Both the position numbers and the translations under genes were made by a program. From Limonium bicolor (Eukaryota; Streptophyta; Magnoliopsida; Caryophyllales; Plumbaginaceae), in NCBI GenBank assembly GCA_023374045.1, contig CM041776.1, forward strand, positions 476,397,375 through 476,461,374: a stretch of DNA of 64,000 bases, read 5' to 3'. The notes beneath the pieces were generated by a model. The model was not told the DNA's origin, did no database searches, and saw nothing but the letters and a program-made list of their open reading frames with translations. Positions 23,701 to 35,286 of the stretch are shown here, one piece after another (the first letter of the stretch is position 1; the number at the start of each line of letters is the position of its first letter).

Positions 23701-25832
23701 TGTGGTAAATCCTCCCTTTCGCGAACGAACATGGCGTAAGCCTGTTGAGCGGAAACCTAAAGACATAACCGTGCGGCCATCGGCCAAAGATGCATGAAGA
23801 ACGTAGGTCATAACCCACAGGTCCCAGGACCGAGGCATAGTAAATGCAGGGTAGTATGAATGAAGGAATTCTTGTACAGAAACAAGTAAACAAACATAAT
23901 TCAGAAGCCACTATTAATTTAGGAAGCACTGCATACTAAGTAGTAGCTTGACCTCAACCGACAGTGAGTTGGAAAAAGCAAGTGAATAATCACGAAGGTA
24001 TGTAGCGGTATATGAAATAGATTTCCATAGAACTGGATAGAAAATCTATAATTTCTCGAATTCGCATACGGTAAGAGATACCACGCGACGATGGAGAAAC
24101 CTTATTCCCAAGATAAAGGGATAACAAGGTAATGTGTAACTCATTAAGAGTAACCAAAAGGGCAAATCAAGCTTTAAGTTATCAACTCACGCAGCAGAAG
24201 CTAGTGGGCCGTAATTCAAAGGTTAAGAATACCTGGCAAATGCTATTAAATGGCTAATCATGAGTGCCTTGAAGCCTTAGAGGCTAGAACCGAACACGGT
24301 TATGAGTTATTAACTGCATCGAAGTTAAAACACTTCATGATGCCCAAGTTAGTGAACCAATGTTCAGTGATAACATATGGTCGATTACGCGGGCGTAACC
24401 CCTTTTAAGGGGGGTAGGGCGAAAAACCGCTTAGAGTATGTTTTACATATAAATGCATAAACTACTATATGCATTGCACAAAAGAAATTGTTTTAATGAT
24501 TGGAACTCATATTACATAAACATGTGTACCCATTCATTGTGTGATTATGGTTATTGCGCATGAGAAGATGCGAGTAACGTGTATATAATAATTATAAAAA
24601 GGGGAGTAGAGAAACTCCTGGGGAGTGAGAATCCCCATAGTAATGTCTATTGAGATTAGACATGAGTGATGATGAGTGAGAATCGGTATGAAACCGATGT
24701 GTAACCTAGTAGGAAGTGAGCTTCCCTAGGTGATTGTATTGAGAATGATTGATGGAGTGAGTTCCATCCTTTAGAGTTGTATGATATATTTTCTAATTGA
24801 GTAACAATTTGAGGAAATGAGCCCATGAGTTGCTTAGGTAAAGCAAGTGAAGTAAATAGAGAACAATGGATGACTTAAGTTCCATAACTAAGAGATAAAT
24901 TGAAATGAATTGTGTTGTGATTATGACTAGAAAGAGTAAAAGATACAAAACGAAAATGTTTGACTATCTGATTGTTTGAAACTGACGTGGGAGGTGGAAC
25001 TTGGTCTGCTAGCGATCAAGGGAAACCGAACACAAATTGGGGTGGAAAGATAGTCCAACACTGATGCTGATCACATCAGGGTTGGATGATTCTTGAAGCT
25101 CCCCATAAGTGGTCACAAGTAATCACGCTAAGAAAAGATGCAGCCACCAAAATCGGACTTGGAGTTGTGTGGTGTTTTCTAAAAGAAATATTCAAACGGA
25201 ATTTACAAAAAGGATTTTCTTCAAGTATGAAGATGGAAATGAAAACTAGTTTTTAAACCGCTATCACCCGCCGATGGCTACGGCCTTAAGTCTTTGTGAC
25301 TGGTAGAACGGTGGGCGTGTATTAGTTTTGAAACCTTTACACCGTACGTGCGGCGGTCCTAAGTGACCGGTTGGGGCGGTGGCAAGGTGTGATTTTTTTT
25401 CCAAAGGCAGCGGGATGGGAAGAGTACCCTGAGAATGTCCTGTGTTGAGAGAGTCAACCAGAGTGCCTGAGAATATTTGATCAGAACCGAAGGGACCGTG
25501 GGCCAGAGAGAGTAAGTGCCCATTTGTCATGAAACGGCCGTGGACCGGAGAGTGTAAGTGTCCAACGTGACCGGTACCTGAGGGATCAGCAGTGTATTAC
25601 TCAATATGCATTCGAGGACTGTAGTGCCTTCTTGTCTTCGGACCGATTCCATGGAGAGAATACAAAAGAGTATTTTTATTGCTATACATGCTGTGATATT
25701 TGTGTGGTATGTGTAGCGTGTACAGAGACAGACCTGTGAGTCTGTAAGGTCGTATAGAGATTACGACCTTTGCATAGAGTACCTATGTGAGCAACGATAT
25801 TAGATTCACCAACTTTGAGGGCAAAGTTCTTT
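20709..25832 (+). mobile_element. Internal region of Q, non-coding
   Basis: No frame longer than about 125 codons is present and none resembles a retroelement protein. The stretch is homologous to R (10110-14205, inverted) over most of its length and to S (56530-58440). It includes a cysteine-free, purine-rich 5' part (20750-21600), the conserved block around 22085-22150, the PPT-like site at 24407, and the strongly conserved 25026-25114. Retention of PBS, PPT and LTRs around a shared non-coding core fits a non-autonomous element moved by proteins of another copy. Confidence 0.68.
24407..24416 (+). other. Second, upstream PPT-like site of Q
   Basis: CCCCTTTTAAGGGGGGTAG ends here. It is a 14-bp palindrome (CCCCTTTTAAGGGG reads as its own complement apart from the central pairs) overlapping a six-G tract. 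It lies 1.43 kb before the true PPT. Confidence 0.65.
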
Positions 25833-25840
25833 AAGGGGGG
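25833..25840 (+). other. Polypurine tract of Q
   Basis: AAGGGGGG is followed by TAGAT and the LTR start. It corresponds in position and context to the PPTs of P, R and S. Confidence 0.85.
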
Positions 25841-25845
25841 TAGAT

Positions 25846-27894
25846 TTTAATACCCCGGACTTAAAAGTGGTGATTAAATTATTCTAATATGATTATTAAA
25901 GGCCTAAGGGTGCCTAGAGAGTATTGGTAAAGAGAATAAAACCAAAAGAAAAGAGAAAATGCGTAAAACGCAAAAAAACGCTAAAACACGCATTAAATGA
26001 GTGTGGGAGGTATATGACCTCGTTAGGGTCCGAGATGGATTCCTAAGGCTTAGTTAGGCCTAATTAGTATGCGGGAATGATTCCCGAAGAAAACGGATCC
26101 AAATAATGGATTAAAACGCTAACGGAGTTTTAAAGCACGTTTTTCGAGAAAATCCAAAAACGTGACCTTGAGTGGTCAAACAGACCCGTAAAAATTATAG
26201 CTGACTATATAACTATAATTAAGTATTAATGGAAGCTTAAGAACCATTAAAATCAAAGAAACGAGAAAAATCCGAAAAACAGGCCCGGTTAGTGAATAGT
26301 GCCAAAACCGGGTAATTAAACGAGCGTTTTCTGTAAAAGATGAAAAATGCCCCAGCATGTGTACATTTTGGGGGCCGATTTTTACTAATTAAATCAGCCT
26401 TCCCCCTCTCTAATACTAGCTACTAAATAAAGGAAGAAAAGAAAAGGAAAGGAAAAGTAAAAAGCAAAAAGGGGATAAAGCACTCATCTCCCTTTCTCTC
26501 CTCCCATTTCCTTTCTTCTTCCTCCTCTCCCCTCTTCCACTGTTTTTTCTCCTCCCTCTCTGTTGCTGAACGTAAATGAAGCTCATTCATGGCTTCCTCA
26601 CTTTCTCATCTTGTCCAAGCTTCATTCATGCTCCGAATTCAAAAATAACTACATATTTGAACTCGTCTCATCAAGCCCTATCATCCTCTTTTTTCAAAAT
26701 TCGAAAAGGATGAAGTTCATTCTCATGGGTCTTGGCCACTTGAAGAGAAAACCACACCATTTTGAAGCTTGAAGCCTCCTCTTCTATTAAGGTAAAAATA
26801 TCCATGGAAAAGTCATGTTTTCTCCATTTTATACCTTGGCCGATTTTGGCCTCTAATGGAGCCTTGTTTCTTCCCTTATATGAGCATTGTTTCAATCCTC
26901 AAAAGCTTGGAGGGAGTTCCCCTTTGATTCTTGACCAAAGCCCCATCCTAGGGTTTCAAGGTAATCACCAATTTTAGAGCTTTAACCATTTCTAATTAAT
27001 GAGGTTAAGTGTTTTTACTTAAACTCATTTCTTGCTTGGAAAATTGATTTGGAGATTGGCAATTCCATGGCCTTTGGCCGATTTCCAAGCAAGAGAAAGG
27101 AGAAGAGGAAGAAGAGTGAGAGAGGGTGAAAGAGCTTGTGACAAGAGGTAAATAAGTTACCTTGGAGCCTAATTTGATGCCTTTAGAATTTTGGGATGTG
27201 AAGTAAGTGAATGAACCCAAAATGTGTGTTAAATGCGTATTTGGTGATAGTTGAGAGAGTTATGAACTAATGCTTGATTGGTGAGCTACGCATTTTATGA
27301 ATTATGCATTATGGTGTATATGGACAATTTGATGAGCATTGATAGATTGATGTGTGCTGGTAGAACCCTTATGGGTTTGGTTAGTTTTAGGACGAATTAT
27401 GTGAAAATATGAGCTTTTGGGCAATGTAGAAAAGTGGTCGGGCTATGGAAAAACTCCGGTAGAAATCTAAGTGATTTGAGAGATGTTATAAGTGGAGAAT
27501 GACCAAGAGAAACTAGGTGTTGATGGAGCTGGATTTGGGTTAGTAAATCACCATAGGGATACTTGTTTAAATAGGAGAGTTTGGTGCAAAAATCTTTAGC
27601 AATGGAGTTGTTTAAGTGCTTTGGGAGTTTTAGAAAAGAATGGGGATTTAAGTCTTTAAAAGCAAGGCATGAAATTTGGTACTAGAGGTGCATTGTCTTG
27701 GAGGATTTGGAATGGTCAAATAGATTGATAACAATAATGCAAGTGTCAAGAGAAGTTAGAAAATGCACAAGTGTGCATTAGTGCAAAAGGAGAATGCAAA
27801 ATTTGTGAATTTGAGCAAGAATTTAAGTGAGGATTAAACCTATGATTTGAGGAGGGTTAGAGCATGATTAAGAGTGTTTTAAGGTGGTTAAACA
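25846..27894 (+). mobile_element. 3' LTR of Q, left part
   Basis: The first bases are TTTAATACCCCGG where relatives have TG, so the terminal dinucleotide looks mutated. The sequence is homologous to R's LTR in reverse. A pyrimidine-rich stretch at 26480-26560 (repeats of CTCC and TTCC) is followed by leader-like DNA. The short frames at 26563-27220 are not conserved as protein between Q and R and are not called as genes. The LTR is interrupted after AAACA (27890-27894), the target duplication of P. Confidence 0.78.
27890..27894. other. Target-site duplication of P, left (AAACA)
   Basis: AAACA immediately before the LTR start TGAAATACCCC is repeated exactly at 53460-53464 after the LTR end. 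This proves that the intervening 25.6 kb entered as one element, later enlarged by N. Confidence 0.92.
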
Positions 27895-28407
27895 TGAAAT
27901 ACCCCTAACCTTAAAAACTTAATTAAATGATCTATTAATGATCTAAGATGGCTAATAAACATCTAAATATCATTGGGGAACAATCTAAAAGATCTCAACA
28001 AGGCAAAACATGCCTTAAGATTGGTAAAGCCAAAAATGTGCTTTAAGACACCATAGAGATTGTATCACCTCAAGTAGGATCCAAAGTGGATTCCTAAGTA
28101 CTATAATGAAGTAATGAACATTGAAAAACCATTCTCAAAGGAAACCAAGCTCTAAAACATGTTCTAACACAAAATGTGCTTTAAAATTCCTTAAAGCACG
28201 TTTTTGAGAAAATTGACTTTCTGAGTGGGTTTTGAGTGGTGTTAGGCATTGGATTAGACCTTGATATACTAATGTACTATAATGTACCACATTAGAAGGT
28301 ATAAATCCAAAATTTCAAAAAAAAAATCGAAAATATGGCATTCATTTGTGAATAGTAACCCAAATAGTGCATTTTTAAGCAAAATTGACTAAGTATGGTC
28401 AATGGTC
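27895..28407 (+). mobile_element. 5' LTR of P, first part
   Basis: This part is nearly identical to 48557-49070 of the 3' LTR (TGAAATACCCCTAACC...). It ends in TGGTC at 28403-28407, the target duplication created when N inserted; the LTR resumes after the second TGGTC at 37647. Confidence 0.92.
28403..28407. other. Target-site duplication of N, left (TGGTC)
   Basis: TGGTC occurs here and at 37647-37651, directly flanking N. The uninterrupted site survives in the other LTR of P near 49065 (CAATGTTCAATTAATG), which confirms the insertion. Confidence 0.92.
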
Positions 28408-30756
28408 TGTAACATCCCTAAACACTGGCCTAGGAGTTAGGGGTATTACACGCCACGTATTATTACATAATAACGTAAGGCTCTAATAAACGAACTTAAA
28501 CAAATAATCAAACAAGGCCCAAAACGAATACTTGAATAAAGTATAATCTAAGAGATGTGGAAACATCCCAAAAGTCATTACAAAACCCACCAAACGAATA
28601 TCAAAAGCGGAAGCTAACTGAAGAGGCCTAAAGGCTCAAAGTCAAATACAAATGTCTCAAAAGAATTCAGAATAACATAACGAACTAAACTCCAGAGCTG
28701 AGCAAAGTGACCCTCGCTGATCAATTGCAATGTTAGATAGAGTAGGGGAATGAGCAAACAACTATGCCAGTAGATGACCAACTTCATCAACCAGCATGCT
28801 CAAAACATTTTAAGAATATTAAAAAATCAGAAGGAGTCGCAAGGAGTCCATAAACATATCAGAAAACAGAAGCAGAAGTCCATACCATAAAGGACTAAAC
28901 AGAGTCAGAAGTAGACAGAATCAGAAAACAAGCGGGACACTAGTTGATCACAGCATGCAGACAGAACGAGTAACCAGCTCGTGAAAAGAACGAGGAAACC
29001 TCACTCGTAAACAGAACAGGTGGAAAACCTGTGAACAGAACGGGAACATCACCCGTGAAGCAGAAGGATCCTACATAGCGCGCTATGAGATAGCGAGACC
29101 AGCCATCCAAAGGTTCGGATACGGAGATAACTAGGTCCCAAAACATAAGCTTAAAACAATTAAGCATATGCGCACCAAAGGCACCAGAAAGCACATAGAT
29201 AGCTTGGAAATCAGAAGGGGAAACCAACCCCGCAAACGGAAGTCAAAACGGAGCTCAAACGAGCAAGTTACGGTCAAAACAGTAGCTCGTCCGAACTTGT
29301 GTCCGGACATCAATGTTCAGGCACAAGTCGAACCTTAAAATAGAGAGAGAGACAGAGGTGTCCGAACATCAAAGCTCGGACGGATGTTCGGACGTTCTTC
29401 GGAAATCAAACACGCGTACTGTCCGAACATGTGTCCGAACGACAAAGCTCGAACACAAGTCGAAGCAAAATCAGAGGAAGGAGATAGGTGTGTCCGAACT
29501 TCTGTCCGGGCTTACAAGTTCGGACACCATTCGAGACTTGTAAGTCGGACTCGTCCTCGCACCCCGTCCGAACATTGAAGCTCGATGGAAGTTCGGACAC
29601 GTTAAACTTCAGAAAATTCAAAGCACCAGAAGGGCATGTCCGAACTTCCAAGGTCGGACGGAAGTTCGGACGCGCCGAAAAAACTCAGAGAACAGGGGCG
29701 ATTTTCACACAAGCAGAAGCACCAAAACAATGTCAAAACACCATAAGTTTGCAGAAAACAACCTTGGGGGTTTGTAGGCGTTAAAACGGCATTAAACAGA
29801 CAGTTCACAATCACAATTCTTAGACAGATCACAATCAAAGTTCAGAACCGGAACGAAACTCCCCAAGGCCGAACACACTAATCGAATCCACAGCCACCTA
29901 CCCAATTAAACAGCAGACGCAACCCGAAATCTGAAGCGGCAGAACCCAGCCAATGCAGCCACTAAAACGCAGACCGAAACGTATTCCAACTCACTGAGCA
30001 AAACACAATTGCAGAAACTCCCAATTCAGAAAACGGAGAGACCTCACAATCCAGAACTACCATTGACGAACACAACTAAAATCCTTACCTGAATCTGACA
30101 GCGAAATCACAGATGAAGCCAACAGCAGAAGAAGATTGAAGGAAACGCAAGAACCACCGCTGGATGCAATCAGATTACAAAGAACAATTAGGGATTGGAA
30201 AGAGTTCCCAAAACCTAACCCCAAAACTGAAACGGAAACGGAGAACCGAACAAACGCTCACCTGAATTCGATAGCGAGACTGAAGCAGCAGTCCACAGCA
30301 GAGAAGATCGACGAGACGTCGGGAAATTCACTGATTACAATCAGACTGCAGAGGGAAAGAATTAGGGATTGAAGAGGTTGCTCACCAACTGAATTGCAAT
30401 ACTAACAAACGATACACCAACCTGATTGCGGAGAGGACAGCAACGCAGCAGCAGAAAACAATCTCAGATTCCCCGGACAGCAGCGTAGTAGATCGATCAA
30501 CAGAGAAGAGAGCTTGAGAGAGAGAGAGAGAGAACAATGAAGAGAGGAGCGTCTTACGGTTTTCCAAAACTGAACGGGAAAGAGAGCGTGACTGAGATCG
30601 TGAATTGGTAGTGGGGAAAGAAGATACTGATTAAGGAAATTAAGTATTTAATTAGGGAGAATAAATGAGAGATTATTCTCACCAGGGAAATTAAACGGAA
30701 GAGAAGAAAGACCCTTCTGCCCTTGTCTTTAATCAGAAGGACTCCCATGTCCTAAA
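28408..30756 (-). mobile_element. 3' LTR of N, lacking its first ~70 bp
   Basis: It aligns along its length to the 5' LTR (35287-37577). At about 30756 the alignment stops and the pol sequence begins. The PPT, the 3' untranslated region and the first ~70 bp of the LTR (equivalent to 37578-37646) are missing. It contains the TCCGAAC inverted-repeat cluster (29284-29670) and no supported gene. Confidence 0.88.
29284..29670. repeat. Cluster of TCCGAAC/GTTCGGA inverted repeats in the N 3' LTR
   Basis: At least ten copies of TCCGAAC or its complement occur, often paired as inverted repeats such as TCCGAACATC...GATGTTCGGA. The same cluster lies in the 5' LTR at 36170-36560, where some arms are better preserved. 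Confidence 0.85.
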
Positions 30757-30761
30757 ATCCT

Positions 30762-32108
30762 CTACTTACCCGACCACTGCACCTTCACCAAGGGCATGGT
30801 CTTGCTCCTGAGCTTGCGAACATCTCGGGCTAAAATCCTCAAAGGAACTGCTTCAAAGGTGAAGTCCTCCCTCAACTGAAGCGGACTAAAGTCAATCACG
30901 TGCGACGGGTCCGGAATATACTTCCTCAGCATCGACACGTGGATCACACTGTGGACACCAGCCAACGACGGTGGCAAAGCTAGACGGTAGGCAACCGGTC
31001 TGATCCTCTCCAGGATCTCAAAAGGACCCACAAAGCGAGGGCTAAGCTTGCCTCTCTTTCCAAAACGGACAACTCCACGAACAGGAGAAACCTTCAGATA
31101 CACATGGTCGCCCACCTCAAACTCTAGAGGTCGTCTCCTCTGATCGGCGTAGCTCTTCTGACGACTCTGAGCCACAAGCAAGCGCTCTCTGATTGACTGA
31201 ATCTTAGCTACAGCATCCTTAACTAAGTCCGGACCAACAACTGCTCTCTCCTTCAGATCGTCCCAACAGATGGGTGATCTGCACCTCCTGCCATACAAAG
31301 CCTCAAACGGGGCCATCCCGATGCTAGTCTGAAAGCTGTTATTATACGCGAACTCTATCAGCACCACGTGCTGATCCCAACTGCCTCCAAAGTCAAGCAC
31401 ACATGCTCTGAGCATGTCCTCCAGCACCTGATTCGTCCTCTCTGTCTGACCATCTGACTGAGGATGGTACGCTGAACTGAAAGACAACTTCGTCCCCATA
31501 TCCTGATGCAAACTCTACCAGAATCTGGATACGAAGCGCGGGTCTTTGTCGGACACAATAGAAGCAGGAACTCCATGAAGACGTACTATCTCATCCATAT
31601 ACAACTGCGCTAGGCGATGCAAACTGAAAGTCTTCCTGACAGGCAAGAAATGAGCACTCTTCGCGAGTCTATCCACTATTACCCAAACTGCATCAAATCC
31701 TCTCGGAGTCTTAGGCAGTCCCATCACAAAATCCATACTGACGCTCTCCCACTTCCACTCCGGGACGGGAAGAGGCTGAAGCAAACCAGCTGGTCTCTGA
31801 TGCTCGGCTTTGACCTGCAGACAGGTCCGACATCTGGATACGAAGTCAGAAATGTCCCTCTTCATGTTACTCCACCAGAATGTCTCTCGAAGGTCCCGAA
31901 ACATCTTCATACCTCCTGGGTGTACCGAGTACGGAGCTCCATGAGCCTCCTGCATAATCTCACGCCTCAACGCGTCGTCTGCAGGCACACAAACCCGGTC
32001 TCTAAACCTCAGGCAGCCATCCTCGAAATTTCTGAACTCAGACTCCTGACAAGCTGCAATCTCATCTCTGATCTTACACAAACTGACATCGAGCTCCTGA
32101 TTGGCCTC
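30762..32108 (-). pseudogene. Integrase of N with truncated C-terminus
   Basis: Frames 32081-31515 and 31511-30762 are in the same phase, separated by a TAG at 31515-31517. They contain the zinc domain (GAPYSVHPGGMKMFRDL, CRTCLQVKAEHQRP), the core (WESVSMDFVMGLPK, VSDKDPRFVSRFW, SAYHPQSDGQTERTNQ) and the C-terminal GKLSPRFVGPFEILERI and VIHVSMLRKY blocks. The tail ends at LVKVQWSGK, where relatives continue into a chromodomain-like VEEATWE segment. Here a deletion fuses the gene to the LTR. Confidence 0.9.
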
Positions 32109-33733
32109 CGGTCAATCAAGGTAGGCTGAATCTGCAACGCTGCTAACATCCCAGACCTCTCTGGACGAACGACCAAGATACCCATACGCTGCAACTCGAG
32201 AGCAGACCTCTGCACCCCAGACAAGGCACAAACAGCTCCAGACGGATCTCTCCTACTAAGCGCATCAGCAACCACATTAGCCCTACCAGGATGGTAGAGG
32301 ATCTCCAGATCATAATCGTGTAGCAACTCTAGCCACCTCCTCTGCCTAAAGTTTAACTCCTTCTGAGTGAACAGGTACTTGAGGCTCTTATGGTCCGTAT
32401 ACACCTTGCACGCAGCTCCATAGAGATAGTGCCTCCAAATCTTCAGAGCAAACACCACAGCAGCTAACTCCAGGTTGTGGGTCAGATAGTTCTTCTCATA
32501 TGGCTTAAGCTGACGAGAGCCATACGCAACCACCTTCCCATGCTGCATCAGAACACACCCAAGTCCCTTATGGGACGCATCACAAAACACCTCTAGACCC
32601 TCGGTCCCCTCTGGAAGAGTCAGAATCGGCGCAGACGTCAACCTCTTCTTCAACTCTTGAAAACACAGCTCACAGGCCTCGCTCCACTCGAACTTCACAT
32701 CCTTCTACAGTAGACGAGTCAACGGAATCACCAACTTGGAGAAGCCCTCCACAAACTTACGATAGTAACCCGCTAGTCCAAGGAAGCTACGAATCTCTCC
32801 AACATTAGTAGGCCTGGCCCACTCAGTAATAGCTCGAATCTTCTCCGGGTCCACAGAGATACCATCCTTGGAGACAACATGTCCCAAGAACACCACCTGA
32901 TCCAACCAGAACTCGCACTTCTTCAGCTTCGCGTACAGCTCCTTCTCCCTCAGAGTTTGGAGAACGGTCCTCAAATGCTCCTCGTGCTCCTCAGCACTCT
33001 TGGAATACACCAAGATATCATCAATAAATACTACGACAAACTGATCCAGAAATGGCTTGAACACCTGGTTCATCATATCCATAAACACAGAAGGCGCATT
33101 CGTCAGACCGAACGGCATCACTAGGAACTCGTAGTGTCCATAACGAGTCCTGAAGGCGGACTTAGGCACATCGTCTGCCTTAATCCTCAACTGATGATAA
33201 CCGGACCTCAGATCAATCTTCGAAAACACCTTAGCTCCTGCTAACTGGTCGAACAAGTCATCTATGCGCGGGAGAGGATACCTATTCTTAATGGTAACCT
33301 TGTTGAGCTCCCTGTAGTCAATGCACAAACGCATGATACCATCCTTCTTCTTAACTAATAACACTGGCGCTCCCCAAGGCGACACACTAGGGTGAATGAA
33401 GCCCTTGTCCAACAACTCCTGCAACTGAACCTTCAACTCCTTGAGCTCAGCAGGCGCCATGCGGTATGGGGCCTTAGAAATGGGCTGAGTCTCAGGTGCG
33501 AGCTCGATCGAGAACTCCACCTCTCTAACAGGGGGAAGCCCAGGTACGTCATCCTAGAACACATCTGGGAAGTCTCTGACCACTAGAATCTCCTCCAACT
33601 TCGCATCCTTGCGAACCTCAGGGATGTAACACAGATATCCCTGGCATCCTTTCCTCAGAAAGCGAAACGCCTGCATGGCTGAAATAACTGGCGGCGAACA
33701 CGGGAGTCCATTCCCTGCTACAACTAGGCGGGG
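32109..33733 (-). pseudogene. RT and RNase H of N, with nonsense codons
   Basis: The RT part (33520-32705) has [37 protein letters not shown] and the catalytic FIDD ([12 protein letters not shown]). The RNase H part (32698-32120) has [29 protein letters not shown] and VVADALSRR. In-frame stops are TAG at 33554-33556 and TAG at 32705-32707. A frameshift near 32110 separates RNase H from integrase. Apart from these the frame is continuous with PR and gag, as expected for a single Gag-Pol frame. Confidence 0.92.
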
Positions 33734-34126
33734 TTAACCCGGCTCCTCAAAAGTGACTCTCGAAACAGCACAATCAATGTGAGAATGGTGCGCAGCAAGC
33801 CAATCCATCCCCAGAATCACATCAAAATTTGTCATCTCCATCGGGATGAGGTTAGCACACAGAGTCCTATCTCTGACTAACACAGGACTATCTTTACAAA
33901 CGGAATTTAGAAGCATAGAAGAGTCCCTAACTAATGGACTATGCATACACAACTCAACACCTAGAGGCACATCAGGCAAACCGAGCTCACCCACCAACTC
34001 AGTAGAAATAAAAGAGTGGGTGGCTCCAGAGTCAAACAAGCAGAAAACATAACGAGAAGATAGCTGGAGAATACCTGTAACAACCCTGTTAGTCGATCGG
34101 TCTCTCTCTCCAGCCATCGCGTACAC
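33734..34126 (-). pseudogene. Protease of N
   Basis: The frame reads VYAMAG at its start and VFCLFDSGATHSFIS with the active-site aspartate at about 34032, then VILGMDWLAAHH, the second conserved block. It runs in phase from gag and ends at a TAA at 33734-33736. It needs to dimerise to cut the polyprotein. Confidence 0.88.
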
Positions 34127-35173
34127 TCTGGCCTGGCCCTGGGGCTTCTTTTGCTCAGCCTGGTCTCGATCTCTAGACTCAGATACAGATCCTCCAACTC
34201 TACCTCCAGAGATACCTCTGCTCCTCTCGGCCTGAGGGCAATCAGCGATCCTATGCTCCAAGGATCCACACTTGAAGCAAGCTCCAGACTTCCTGTAGCA
34301 GTCCTGACCTCGGTGAAACTTGCCGCAGACCCGGCACTTCGGAGCGGAAGCTGACGAAGACGAACCGCCTCTATCTCTCGAACGGTCCCCAGAGCGGTCT
34401 CCAGCTCGGTCTCCAGTAGACTGCTTCTTCTGAGAAGCAGACTGATCCCTCCTATCACTCTCGTCGGACCTCAGCTTCCTCTTCTGGTCCTTCCCGCCAG
34501 ACTGGCGGCCCTTCAGATCAGCCTCTACCAACAGGGCGACATCAGCAACGTCCCTGAAGGTCTTGTGACGTAGGGGCGTCACAGCAGAACGGATATCCGG
34601 CCTCAAGCCGCTCTCAAACTTTCTGGCCTTCCTATGCTCATCTGGCTCAGGTGCAAACTTCGACAGGCTGATAAACTTCTGGACATACTCCTCCACACTC
34701 ATATCGCGCCCCTAGCGAAGCCTATTATACTCCAGGATGCGCTGATCCTTATACATGTCGGGGTAGAACTGTTTGTTGAACTCCACAGTGAACTGCTCCC
34801 ACGTCCAAGGCTGTGGGAACTTCCCCATCACAAACCTCCACCACTCCTTAGCCTCGGCCTTGAAAAGGAAGGTGGCAAAGTCAACCTTCTGCTCCTCCTC
34901 GGAGCCCATGACTCGCAGCAAGTCCTCGACCTCAGCCAACCAATGACTGGCCTCCTGGGGGTCTCCTGCCCCATCGAATGACGGTGGCTTCAGCTTCATA
35001 AACTCCTGAAGCGCCTTCACATTCCTTCCTCCTGCATCAGCCCCAGCTGGGCCTGCTCCGCCAGCTGGTCCTCCTCCAGCTGGTCCACCCCCTGCAGCCA
35101 TGGTCTGCATGAGCTGCGTCATAAACTGCTGTACAGCATCAGCAACATTCCCTGTAGCCCTTCTTGGTGGCAT
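34127..35173 (-). pseudogene. Gag of N, with one nonsense codon
   Basis: The start ATG at 35173 (MPPRRATGNVAD) is 97 bases from the PBS. The capsid core (HWLAEVEDLLRVMG, KEWWRFVMGKFPQP, EYVQKFISLSKFAP) is followed by a basic linker and two zinc knuckle-like motifs, CRVCGKFHRGQDC and CFKCGSLEHRIADC. A TAG at 34712-34714 interrupts the frame after NRLR; the frame is otherwise intact. It is uninterrupted by introns, which contrasts with gag of P. Confidence 0.9.
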
Positions 35174-35269
35174 TCTGAAAGTCCAACAGCAAGCAGTTAA
35201 ACTCAGACACTAGCACTGACGTTTCTGACTGACTGGCTAACTTAAAATCCCAGCAGATTAGAACCCAGA

Positions 35270-35281
35270 GCTCTGATACCA
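35270..35281 (-). other. Primer-binding site of N (initiator tRNA-Met)
   Basis: The element strand reads TGGTATCAGAGC five bases inside the 5' LTR end at 35287. Confidence 0.92.
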
Positions 35282-35286
35282 CTAAA

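Noticed and set aside
22304..23929. Series of 60-120 codon minus-strand frames in Q
   Set aside because: They overlap each other in several frames, match no known protein, and lie antisense in a non-coding element.
26563..27220. Small frames after a CT-rich stretch, resembling a host gene start
   Set aside because: The region is part of the Q LTR and is homologous to the R LTR, where the frames are not conserved.
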